This document shows positions 25,101-38,162 of a DNA stretch of 64,000 nt, piece after piece. The stretch is from NCBI GenBank assembly GCA_009761415.1, contig QUOL01000026.1, positions 62,001 through 126,000 of the forward strand, given 5' to 3'. Source of the DNA: Sarcomyxa edulis (lineage: Eukaryota; Basidiomycota; Agaricomycetes; Agaricales; Mycenaceae). The position numbers were made by a program, and so were the translations under genes. Every line of letters begins with the position of its first letter. Position 1 is the stretch's first letter. The notes under the pieces are model-generated. The model searched no databases and was not told where the DNA came from. It saw only the letters and a program-made list of their open reading frames with translations.

Positions 25101-26925
25101 GGAAGGAACAAAATACTTCATACGAACCCCGGTCATGATCAAACGGGACAAGCTATAAGTAGAGCGATATTCCCTTCGGTACTCTATTCGAGAGAAGAAA
25201 TCAAGCTCGACGCACAATGATCGTTGCGCCTTGACCATTCAGGTCCAGTCGAATCTGTAATGGCAGAACGTGCACGTCAGGAACGGCGAAAGAGAAGGAA
25301 GAATCGGTGCTTCAGAAGAGTCCATACGCGCCCAGACCTCCTCGACCATCGACCTTCGACCCTCGAGCACAAAATTAAACTGTGGCCAGGTCTCTGGGAT
25401 GGAATACACACAGTGAGGAGGTAGGACGTGCGCTTGTCTAATGAAATTTTACGCACCTAATCAGGAAAATGGGGTGCTGGTCAGAAGGATTGGTTCGGTT
25501 TGACTTTCGTAACAATGTCGAGGTCGCAGCTAGGCTGATTCTCGAGTAAGTCCGTGAGGTTATCCGCCATAGGTAGGTGCGGCGCCAGACTTCACCCTCC
25601 ATAGCCTGAGGTTAACGTCGGTCCCGCATGAGTAGTATTGGACACTACGAGTCATTTCATGAGATAATTCATTAGAGTCGTTATCTTTACACAATTAATT
25701 AAGAGTATCGCATACTATCGTTGTGGAGGTGCAGATCGTTCTCGAGAATGCCCGCCGGCATTCATGCATTCCGAGTCTGTCGGATGCCATTGTGAGGTCC
25801 ATATACATTGATGGGCCCTTCTTGAGGTCTCAGGCCTGCGGGATGACGTCCTTGCCGCATGTTTCAACCTGTTTCTTGGACTGTATAACAACATTCCTGA
25901 ATCTATATATCAGTAATCATTAGACGTGCAATAGTAACGCCCAGTTGGATCTCACATGCACGGTCCAGTCAAATACCCGGCGGCGTACGGCACTATCACC
26001 ATCGTTATCACCATTCACGGATGGGCAACGGGTGAGTAATGAGGCGAGGCGGGTCGGTATGTTCCAAGGAAAGGGCCAAGCGTGCTTGACCAGTCAGCAT
26101 CCAGAACAACTGAGTCGCTGAGCCTTGCCCTCGGGCATCAATAAGACATTGTGTCAAGAAAGCTTGTGTTGAGTCGGATGTAGACACGTAGAAACACCCC
26201 AGGATAAGCGCATCGTGGTTATTGACTCTCAACGGCACCTCTCGGCAAGCTGGAACTACTGGAACGCCTTGGAACGCGCACTTCAGGCCCTTGGCAGACA
26301 TCCATTCGGAAGAGGGTGAAAATCGACGTGGCACTGGGTACTGACGAGAACCCAGGAATTCCTTGGGAAACAAGTGTGTACATCGGTAGATATCCAGACA
26401 TCCAGAACAAGTGGAGCCCGAGACTTCAGGAATGCCAGCAAAGAAGCTGGGAGGAACAACACGGGTGCAATAGTGTGTATCTGGGAGTTGCTAAAGTTTC
26501 CTTGTGAGTTAGGCATGTCTCAGACATGTACGACCTGTTCCTTCATGGTGTTAAAGTGCCCAGATTCGGATGGTCTCGATAGTGGCCATCAAGCTCATCG
26601 ATGGAAACCTCCAAACGTCCGGCCAGCGTGAGAGCAGCCTGAGGAAAATGGATCCTCCTGTCAGTCTTTATTTTCTCTTAGGTAGACCAGCTTGTTGAAG
26701 ACCATAGAGTGAGTTGAGTTCCAGAGACTTGACGCCGAATCGCGAGGTTGCAATTGTGGACTGAGAGCAAGAGGGTCGAGCCAAAAATGCACGGAGTTCA
26801 AATTTTCTGGCCTTCAAGCTTCAACTCTCAAGCTCAGCGAGCTCCTCAGCTGCGGGGACTCTTCCTCAACATTCAGGGCATATATCTGGCATAAATCTAC
26901 CGAGAACAAGCATATACGTGCAAGG
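22159..26925. other. 4.8-kb gene-poor stretch
   Basis: No gene could be supported on either strand. From about 22.5 to 24.6 kb the plus strand is pyrimidine-rich and has several overlapping ORFs of 90-147 codons in different frames, none with a motif. Minus-strand ORFs at 26008-26516 are also unrecognised. It may be a long upstream regulatory or untranslated region, a non-coding transcript, or decayed sequence. It also contains the promoter of the MRH-domain gene at its right end. Confidence 0.5.
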
Positions 26926-28368
26926 ATGGCACGGCCGACACCAACACGTCTTTGTTTCATGATATCAATATTTCTCGTTTTCGTCGCCGCAGTAGCAGCA
27001 TCACCACCCACACCACGAGCACGAGCACCCAGAGCTGCTTCAGAAAATCAAGAAAAACCATGCACGACACACTCTTCTAGAGGCAAATACTACGATCTGA
27101 ATCCTCTGAGCGCCAGGTAAGTGAGTGAAATAGTGATGGCTTCACCATATTGCTCTGACGCCCACCTCTCATCATTTGCAGTAAAGATTATACATTTGAT
27201 ACACCTTCAGGACGTACTGTATCTATCAACGTGTGCCGAAGTATTCGCACGGAGACGTTTGGGCTCAAAGTGGACAGACCTGAAGAAGTAGGAGCTGTGA
27301 TTAGGAAGGATCACGGCCATTTTTCCATGGGGTGAGTGTCGTCTATCCATATTTCTTTGTATAGGTATTGAAGAATTCTCAAATTCAGTGAAACCAATAC
27401 CACCCTCAACGTCCGTCCCGGACTCAGCAAGGACAAGGACAAGAACAATCATGATGACGACCGATTGCAATTACATCTCAAGAACGGTTCGCCATGCCCC
27501 AACGCGTCCCCGACCACACTCGCGTCGACCACCATTGAATTCATCTGTGACATGCGCGTTTTCTCAGCTGGGACTCCCCGTCTCGTCGCGCTTTACCCAG
27601 CAGACGAAGATGAAGAAGGTGCGTGTGGGTTCTTCATCGAGTGGAGAACGCATGTAAGTTGCTTGTCTGTTTGACGTCTGCTGTATGACCAGACTAAATT
27701 GATTACTGCAGTTCGCATGTCCCGCCGGGGAACGCGGCGGCCCATGGGGCCCATTCGCCATCATCATCATGACATTTGTTATCCTTTTAATGGCTTACCT
27801 GGTCATCGGCACGGTGTATAACAGATACGCCCTCCACCTATCAGGTTTCGACCAACTACCCCGATTCAGCTTGGAAAGCGCGCGATACCATGCAGGAGAG
27901 GCAGGCTACTATGCTGAAGAAGCTATAGTATGGATAACTGGAGTTTTGCAAAGACTCTTCGGGAGGGAAGATAACGACTATATGGGAGGTGTGGGAGGAA
28001 CAAATCCCGTCAGCCATCAATCGCAAGTAAGAACTGGAGGTGACACTAGTGCACGTGGATTAGGACGACCTCCGAGGGTGGATACAAACCCAGTCAGTCA
28101 CCATATGAAATCACAGATGGAGTCGAGTCGACAGCCCACCGATAATCCTACGGCCACTACGCGTCTTGAATCGAATGACACGCCAAGGGATCCGAAACCA
28201 GTAACACAACCTACACCGAAATCTGTATCCGAGGAGCAGTTCCATTTGCTGGACGGAGCAGATGACGGAGAAAGTGAGACAGAAGACGAGAACCACGAGT
28301 CCGAGTCAGTTGCTGCAATCAGAGGAAGAGGTATGGACATGACAGCGGAGGGTGCGGTTCGGTTATAG
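26926..28368 (+). CDS. Type I membrane protein with MRH (mannose-6-phosphate receptor-like) domain
   Basis: A signal peptide (LCFMISIFLVFVAAVAAS) is followed by a luminal MRH-like domain: PCTTHSSRGKYYDLNPLS, KDYTFDTPSGRTVSINVCRS, GAVIRKDHGHFSMGETNTT, then LKNGSPCPN, TTIEFICDMRVFSAG and CGFFIEWRTHFACP. These conserved cysteines fit the cation-dependent M6P receptor/Atg27 fold. One transmembrane helix follows (FAIIIMTFVILLMAYLVIG). The cytosolic tail has about 180 residues with two NPVSHQSQ/NPVSHHMK-type repeats and an acidic end. Three introns are inferred and all joins keep the frame. The closest known relatives are Atg27 (autophagy, Golgi-endosome traffic) and M6P receptors (cargo sorting). 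I cannot choose between them from sequence alone. Confidence 0.8.
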
Positions 28369-28517
28369 GCGCTTGCTTGTGTATATTATATCTGAAGGAC
28401 CATGATCGGAGTATCGACCATCCAGAGAAAGATTCGATGGAATTTGGAAAGAAAGCAAATGTACAGGGTCCACTACAGGGTATTGGTATCTAAATCGTCG
28501 ACGGTCCATCTGTGCGA

Positions 28518-30815
<2,298 letters not shown>

Positions 30816-30982
30816 TGGTCGTCGTCGTTGGCGGCGGCGACGAGGGAAGCAAAGGACGAATTTCGAATTTGGGAGCCAATAACCAACTCTGAATTTCTCA
30901 CGCGCCGTTAGAGGGTCGAAGTGCAAAGTCTCACTCTCAATCTACTTTGTATACTCCAGAAATAAAATTAAACTAGGTAGTA

Positions 30983-32922
30983 TCAAACAACCAGATACTG
31001 ATCAGAAACGACCATCGCATCCACAGAGTAGACCAAGTCTTCGCCGTCAGAAGTTTTGTTCACGCTCGCAACACCCACACCAGCCAAACTGCCTTTTCCG
31101 ACAAAGGTGACTTCGACGGGGAAGAACGCTGCTGAATCGTCGCCTCCCACGGTGAAGATGATCGATCCAGATTTTGTGTCGTCGGAGGCAATGATTGGGA
31201 TAGACCAGGCAAGGGAGTGGGAGGACGGGTTGAGGGACCATTCACCGCTGTGGGAAGTGACGGTAGGATAGGAACCAGCACTATAACGGGGAAAAATAGG
31301 TTTGAGCTTCTGCTGTCAGACGAAAATTGAAACCTCGGACACGTACGGAAGGGGAATGGAGATGACGACGTCGTATAGTGTGACACTCTCATTCTCAAGT
31401 TCATACTCAATACTCACTTCGCAGGTTCCATCGTTGGATGGAGCCGGCCAGCAATTGACTACACAGATGCACATTAGCATTTTGCAAAAGAAGATATCTG
31501 ACGAGTGGCTTACTCGACAACGGCACGTTACTCTCGTCGTTTCCTGCATATCTCCACTTTAACACAGCCAGACTCTGTCCAACAGGGAACGCCCTCGAAG
31601 GATCTTTCAATGCGACGACGCGATCCTTCCCAGGAGCGAATTTAGCAACATGTGGGTGCTGTTTGAATTGCAGGCTGTGGCCACCGAAATCCGACGGGGG
31701 AGTAAGCGTAAGACGAAGGTGAGCCAATTCCGGATCAGAGATTTGGAGGTTCATATCGCCCTTGAGTTCCATGTGCTGGAGGCCTCCGTCATGGAGAAGG
31801 GATAGAGTTATTTGTTCCTTGATGACGACGTGGATGCTACCAACACAATATGAGCTTTGAAGTAAGATAGAGTATGAAGAACTGTACCTTTCAGGTACAA
31901 CAATAGGTAGACTGCCCCTAGAGTCTTTCGACCCTTGCTGTTCGGTAGCAACGGTAGGAGTAGGCGGAGCGGACAACTCTGTCGCAGCTGCAGTAGTCGA
32001 AAGGACCTCTCCACCCAGAGCATCCAACAGCTCTGCTTGTTTAGTCTTCTTACTTCCCAATTTCATACCACTACCCTTGAACGCAGGAGCGCGGGCAGAT
32101 GCCGCTGATGTCGAGGTATTGGTACGACGAGCGGGCATGGGGTCGGGCGTGTCGAAGCGCTGTTGTTGAGGGACGGGTGAATAGCCGGACGATCCACCTC
32201 CAAGATAACTGCTGGCTCCGCCGCTGGCCGCACGGCGTTGCTGCTCTCGTCTTTGCATTTCGAGCTGTTTAGCACGGCGTTTGAGTTCTTCTTTCGCCTC
32301 AGCTTCCTTGTTCTACAATTGAATCGAATAGATGAGTATTCGAACGCGTTTCCATTGTGGAACACTCACTCTGGCAATAATTTCCTGTATCTTCTCCTCA
32401 TGACTCTCCATCTCGAGGATACTCCGGACCTGCATCAAGTTGACTTGCTCCCTATACCCCAAACTCACCACCTCGTCAAAAGCACCCAGCAACTCGAACG
32501 CATTCTTCAAAATCTCCCTCTCGTCCGCAGTCCTACACATATCCGAAACGACACGAGCAAAGAGGTGCAGAGTGTCGATATCTTGTAGGATGTTAGACGC
32601 TTTGTTTGTTATCAGGAGAATGTATAGGTCTTCCAGCGGTTGGTATACATATCGAACGTCGTCCGTTTCAACGGATGTGTGTTGGGTATTGGTTGGGATC
32701 AACTTTGGGAACGAGGCGAGGAGAGATTCGATCCTCGTTCGCGTCATGTCGCGAAATTGCCTAGAAATAACGGCTGTATGCTTCCCTTTCAGTTTCTGTG
32801 GGCTGTAAGAGAGCCAATCAATCGCACCTTTTCCACCTTTTGTGCATATCGAGGCTGCCAGGACGACCTAGAGCCCATGCTCAGTTGAATGGATACAAAT
32901 AAGCGCAGCTACTACTGACCAT
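30983..32922 (-). CDS. RET2: Coatomer delta subunit (delta-COP)
   Basis: COPI coat subunit for retrograde Golgi-to-ER traffic. The first coding exon is just ATG (32920-32922). After a 52-bp intron (32868-32919) comes VVLAASICTKGGKGAIDWLS, the universal delta-COP start. The N-terminal longin domain continues with MTRTRIESLLASFPKLIP, VRYVYQPLEDLYILLITNK and FELLGAFDEVVSLGYRE. A charged linker (KEELKRRAKQLEMQRREQQR) precedes the mu-homology domain: SIHVVIKEQITLSLL, HPHVAKFAPGKDRV and VNCWPAPSNDGTCEVSIEYE. It ends VVSDQYLVV-stop. I infer five introns. It shares a divergent promoter of about 180 bp with the F-box-like gene on the other strand. Confidence 0.95.
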
Positions 32923-33103
32923 TGTGATTTCGTTGGGATACTTGAGTGGTTATAATCTAAAGGGTTTCCCTGCAGTCTTTCCCCACTTTTGAAGTCGTTT
33001 GAGGGGTGCAAACGCTGCGAATGTCGCGTTAGATGACTTGTAGATGACTGTACGTGTCCAAGACTGAATCACACGTGGACCAAGTTTCGCCCCGACGTCC
33101 TTC
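32923..33103. promoter_or_regulatory. Divergent promoter between delta-COP and the F-box-like gene
   Basis: Only 181 bp separate the two start codons, which point away from each other. Both genes have ATG-only first coding exons. No clear TATA box is visible. Confidence 0.6.
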
Positions 33104-34444
33104 ATGGTATGTTCGCTCTTCCCTTCATCAAGACGATACTCATTCTCAACTCCATAGGTGGCATTGGCAGAATGCCTGCCTAATGAAATAATTATCGCTA
33201 TATTTCTTGATGTTTTCAGTGATCTAGAACCCGAAGACGATTTTTCCGAATCCCTGGCCTCCCAGAGACATCTCCGACTACTGACCTTCCGAAAACTCGC
33301 AACGGTATGCAGGTCCTGGACAGATCCTGCTAGAACGGTCTACTGGGCGGTCTTGGATATCCCTCTATACTGCAACCTCACCGCGTTAGCCCAGGTGATG
33401 AGTGCCGGTCCAAGTCCGACCTGTAAGGCCTCTTGTATTCGCGAAATCATTATCGCAGTTCCATTTCTGCTGGTGTCCACCGTACCTATCTCTGCTCTCA
33501 GTCGAGAGGCGGGTCGTATCAAAACTGCAATGCCAGCTATCTTATCCCATCTACCGCCTTTTATCGACGTCTTCAGGATACAATGTCCTCGAAACCAACT
33601 CGGACGTGCTATGTTCGAAGCCATCGAGTCATTCGGAACTTGGTTCGTCGACGTTCGATGTCTTTCTATCACTCGACGACCTGATGGACGTCCAATATCA
33701 CGATTCGTACACCGGTTCCGTAACGTCGAAAACCTAGAGCTCTCAGTGTCGTCTTTGGACGAACCAAAGGACGTCTTCGAGTCTGCGTTCGATAACATGC
33801 ATCTGCGCTCAGTCAGAATCCGGATAGATTTTTCTCGATCGTCCATCTACGAACCAGACCCTCCCGCAGAGTGCATACCCTCAACAACTAGACGGCTACT
33901 TGCGTCTCTGACACCCGCATGCCGCGATATCCGCTATGTAAGCCTGGAACTGGCTAACTGGCACAACTCGCGCAAGATAGTAGGCGTCTTGGAAACGTTT
34001 AATATCATTCATAAACTGGGTTCAGCTACACTCACTCATCTCGACATATCTTTGACCTGTGCGAAGGGTACATGTAGGGATTATGGTATCATCCGACACG
34101 TCAAATTGTCCTCGGCTTTTCCCAACCTTTTGCATCTGGAATTGCGCGAGTTTGGAGTCTCGGCAGACGCCCTTCAGCAGATGCGGTGTTTGCAGTTACA
34201 ATCACTAGTGATCGTAGTGCCAGGATCGGAGGGGTGGGATAGAGGTATAGATACAGAGGTGTCTAAGATATCTCGCTTGTTGTCTAACCTCAGAAAAGTG
34301 GATATATATCTTGGGGAACCTCCCGTAGAAGATTCGGTCGAAGTTCCCGAACCTGTGCCTACTTTGAGCTCTGCTCAGCAAAGGATGTTGGATATAGAGG
34401 CTCTCCTATGCTCAGAGGGAATTGACTGCCGCGTGCATTGGTGA
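33104..34444 (+). CDS. F-box-like/LRR protein
   Basis: Probable substrate-binding subunit of an SCF ubiquitin ligase, a type with many copies in mushrooms. ATG at 33104-33106 is followed at once by a 51-bp intron (33107-33157). The second exon then reads VALAECLPNEIIIAIF without a stop for 428 codons. The F-box-like segment is LPNEIIIAIFLDVF, then TFRKLATVCRSWTDPAR and YWAVLDIPLY. The rest has weak leucine-rich-repeat periodicity (NVENLELSVSSLDE, FPNLLHLELREFGVS). GTG at 33158 could be misread as an alternative start. The target is unknown. Confidence 0.78.
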
Positions 34445-34773
34445 GCTTTCCAAGTTACGAAAGCCACAAACTTTCAAGGGTGTTCCAAGATGATATATCT
34501 ATATTTCAATATTCATACTGCCTTCCATGTGACGACCCACTACTTTCTAATTCGAGTTGAACGCTTCATCGGATCCATATCCTCACCCTTGTTTTAGCTC
34601 TCCGGTGCACTATTAAGGCTCTTTGGCCATGCCCATTAGCTGCACAAATTGGTAGGAACGCAAGTCGCGTATGCCCGAACCATGCCCGAGTCGCGTCTAT
34701 CGATGTCACGTGGAATGACGCGATTGACTAATTCGTTTGCGTTGGCTGACAGACAGACTGAAGATCGCTGAGA
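34445..34773. other. Intergenic upstream of the glutaredoxin gene
   Basis: About 330 bp holding the F-box gene 3' end and the distal glutaredoxin promoter. No other feature was seen. Confidence 0.5.
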
Positions 34774-34785
34774 ATGTTTCCTCGG

Positions 34786-34796
34786 CTTTATAAAGC
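34786..34796 (+). promoter_or_regulatory. TATA box candidate of the glutaredoxin gene
   Basis: Palindromic CTTTATAAAG lies about 86-96 bp upstream of the ATG at 34882. It is also inside an in-frame N-terminal extension that starts at 34774, so it could instead be coding sequence in a longer isoform. Confidence 0.5.
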
Positions 34797-34881
34797 TGTC
34801 TCTTCCCTATCATCTCAAGCCCTCTTCTCTACATCCACAATAGCTTCTTCTTCAAATCCCTCAGTCCATCAACGCCATATC

Positions 34882-35450
34882 ATGTCTGTCAAATCACTCG
34901 TCGACGTGCGTAGCAATCCAAAAAAAAATTGGGTATTTTTGGACGCTAATTGATGTACTTCTGGTGATAGTCTGCCATCGCCGATGGGGACATAGTCATC
35001 TTCTCCAAGAGTTACTGCCCTTACTGCCAGAAGGCCAAGACTTTGTTCAACGAGAACTACCCGTCTGTGAAGCCTACCGTATTCGAGTGCGTTCAAAGCG
35101 ATATCTTGTGCATCCTGATTCACACTCACACTCACATGTATGACTGAAAGGCTGGATGAGAGAGAGGACGGCGCTGACATCCAAGCGTACCTCGCTCAGA
35201 AGACTGGACAGTCTACCGTTCCCAACATCTTCGTTCGTGAGTGATAATCGCCCCTTGTTGTAGTGATCTTGACTTCTGACGTGTCTTTTCATCGTTCTTC
35301 AGACCAGAAACACGTCGGAGGTAAGAACAGACACCAGCAATTCTCCCTGTTCTGCACCCAATCTGATTTACTTCTTGCTGTGATCCAGGAAGCAGCGATG
35401 TCGCCGACCTCCAGAGCAAGGGAAAGCTCGCAGCCCTTGTCAAAGCGTAA
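34882..35450 (+). CDS. Dithiol glutaredoxin (CPYC type)
   Basis: Glutathione-dependent thiol-disulfide oxidoreductase. The start chosen is MSVKSLVDSAIADGDIVIFS. The active site is SKSYCPYCQKAK. After a 64-bp intron come LDEREDGADIQAYLAQKTG and STVPNIFVHQKHVGG (the cis-Pro and glutathione-binding Gly-Gly). The end is SKGKLAALVKA-stop. Four introns are inferred (34906-34970, 35087-35150 and two flanking the short QKHVG exon). An in-frame ATG at 34774 would add 36 residues beginning MFPRLYKAVSSLSSQ, with Arg, Ser and Ala and no acidic residue, which looks like a mitochondrial targeting peptide. Yeast Grx2 makes mitochondrial and cytosolic forms this way. Confidence 0.93.
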
Positions 35451-35889
35451 GGAGCTTCGTTCCTTCCCCTTACTATACTCTTTACCAATTCTCGCCATCA
35501 TCCCCCTCTCCTGTACATTTGTCGATTAAAGTTCTCCCAAACCCAATAGTTCGTCGCGATTGTAGTGTTACCAGTTCTGGACGGACCGTCATAAAGGATA
35601 CGGATACTTGTACTGTTTCTCTTATCGTGAATAATAATCAGAATATGTACGAGTGCACATGTTTGAGGTTCTGATACATTGAGACTCTCGTTCGCCGTCA
35701 ACGGTTCTGAAGTCGCGACTTTTACGCAGCCACATCATCACCGTCCACGACCGTCCATCCTCGTTTCGCACTCAAGTTCAAGCTCGAACAACAACCATCG
35801 CCCAAGCTTCAGCTCAACCTCAAACAACAGACTTTGATACCCACAAATATATATAATTCCCTACTGTGATATCCCAACGTCAACACAAA
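35451..35889. other. Intergenic, glutaredoxin to DPM3
   Basis: About 440 bp between two plus-strand genes. It contains the DPM3 promoter; no other feature was found. Confidence 0.5.
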
Positions 35890-36544
35890 ATGGCCCGTGC
35901 ACACCGCCTAGCCCTCCTAACAGCCTTCTTCACGACACTCTACCTCCTCGCATACTTCACCATCATCCCAGTACCACTTGTCGACGCACAAATCGTACAG
36001 CAGGTCCTTCCTTACGTCAGTTTCCACCTTCTTTTGATACCCTTTACTATCTGTGTCGAGAGAGCTGTCCGTCGAGAGTACTGATGCATAGCGAATATGA
36101 TCACACACAGATCCCATGGTGGCTTCTAGTCTCATTCGGTTCGTACTCCCTAGGATCCTTGGGATTGGGGCTGTACACGTTTAGAGATTGTCCAGAGGCG
36201 TATACTGAATTGTTGGGAGTGAGTTTGCGTTTTTCTTTTTCTTGCTTTCCTGGTTGCTGTCTTGGGTCTTTTGGAATTGGAATTGTACTTGAGATTTCGT
36301 TTCGTAGTCTTGTCTCTGGCGGTCATCGTATTTTTCGTTGTGCCCTAGTCTCTTCTCCTATCTGAGTCTTCGTCAATTCCATGCATGAAATGACCCTCGC
36401 ATCATCACCCTTACTCTCATCCTATCCCACTTCGTGTTCGATCTATTCTGCTCGTGTACTGACTCTCTCCCTCTCCTTCTGCGAGCACAGGAAATATCAC
36501 TAGCCAAGGACGAGCTACGTGCAAAAGGCGTCACGGTCGATTGA
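35890..36544 (+). CDS. DPM3: Dolichol-phosphate mannosyltransferase subunit 3
   Basis: Small ER membrane subunit that tethers the DPM1 catalytic subunit, which makes Dol-P-Man for N-glycans, GPI anchors and O-mannosylation. Exon 1 starts MARAHRLALLTAFFTTLYLL, the first membrane helix. Exon 2 gives WWLLVSFGSYSLGSLGLGL (second helix) and the family signature YTFRDCPEAYTELLG. A longer intron (about 270 bp) precedes the last exon EISLAKDELRAKGVTVD-stop. This matches the human DPM3 ending in order and length (about 92 residues). The helix pair and the FxDC motif make the call firm. Confidence 0.93.
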
Positions 36545-38162
36545 TTCCGTTAACATATACCAATATGACGCGTTGTAATTTATTTATTTCCTCAAAGTCA
36601 TACCTTCGAGTCATGCGGCAGCTAGCCTCCCTTATCAAGTCCACGAAGATGAAGATGAACCGGCTCTGCAGGAGCGTATGTCAACGACGAACAATTACGT
36701 TCGATTGCGACACCGCCGGGAACGAACAAACCTCCGAGTCTCTCTCCCTCTCTGGAACTTTCGGACCGACCCCGATGACCGAACTCTTGACGCCTTGCTA
36801 GCGGGTTACGGGATATTAACGGTGATACTGATAGACTCGGATCCAAGCTCCATCTTCTTGGGTCCCATCATTCAATCATCGTACACTCCATAGGGAGACG
36901 CCGACACCTTCGAACTTTACAGAGAAGTCGGACCGACCTCTGACGCCCTCAGTGGCACGGGGCCTTGCTCATCTACTACATGTGAGATTCCGCTCGTTCG
37001 ATGTAAGTTACGTTAATTGATCCTGCGGCTCGGGGAGGAGATAGTGACTTGTCCACCACTTACCGCCGGGTATGTGCTTATCCTTCTTCATGTCATCACC
37101 GAGATACCCAAGACCTTCTCGTGGAAGCCTCCTTGGACGAGTGTAGGGGAAGGGTTCGAAGTACGAGTACATGCGTATATGCGTACGTACGCGCTCATGC
37201 CCTACTTCTGTTACATCTGGTAGTGATCAATAATATATAGGATACCGGCATCGACTCTCAGATGTTCCTCTAGAGCATTGGCTCAGATATTAGCCATGAA
37301 GTTAAACTCTAAGTTTTGACGGGCAGTGTCTGTTATCGATCGGTCATATCTCTCCTCCCAGCTAGGTTCTAGGATTTCGGACCGACCGTTAACGCCCTCC
37401 TGCTCGTGACATTGAATCCCTCCTACTAGGTTTCCGTGTTCACTAACACTAATCCCGCGGATCGGTCACGCTTACGAAGGGGGCCCACGACTCGGACTAG
37501 GGATCTATCTCCATTGCGTGTAGGAATCTACGAGGAGTTCATCGGGCGTGAAGCTTGAAGCTCTGAATCGATCAGCCTGCCTGCCACCAGCGCCTAATTG
37601 GCGGTGCATGCATCTATCCCCTTCCTCAGGTCTTGAGAGCGAGACCAACCCACCGTTTTTGGGCCTTCGGACCGATGTTTCAGTTGGGAAGGCTCCTTCG
37701 TTCGATAAACGGTAAACGAGTTCTTGTTTCTTGTTTCCCTGCTTCCTTGTTTCCACTCCTCTCCTCTCCCTTCCTGTTTTTTTTGTCTAGTACGGGCGTG
37801 TCATCTTTACACGTACCGCTCGATTATTCCACGGACTTGCATCTATGCGCAGATGCGATACGGTTCTTGAGAGATACAACATGAGAGAGAGGCTCGTACC
37901 CGCGAGGGTAAAGTGGCACGGTCAAGCATTTAGTAGAAGCGAAATATATTCATCATCTCTCGAGATGACTTAGGACTTCTTGTCAATCATACCCAGCATT
38001 CCTCTGACGATGTGGAGAATTCACAAATGGTGTGTGTGGCGCACGCATCTACACTTCGATTCTTTTTGCTTTCGAAAACATTGTACATTTATTTCTCTTG
38101 GTGTCTACAAACTCAATCACTTGCACGTTCTTCAAAGCTTCAAAGCTCTTCTATCCGCAGAA
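36545..38162. other. Convergent intergenic stretch with repeated TCGGACCGA motif
   Basis: About 1.6 kb between the 3' ends of DPM3 and the second aldo-keto reductase. No gene is supportable. The near-palindrome TCGGACCGA recurs at about 36761, 36928, 37377 and 37667. The largest ORFs (about 85 codons) have no motif. Confidence 0.5.

Noticed and set aside
33340..33846. 168-codon minus-strand ORF
   Set aside because: Antisense of the F-box-like gene; no independent signal.
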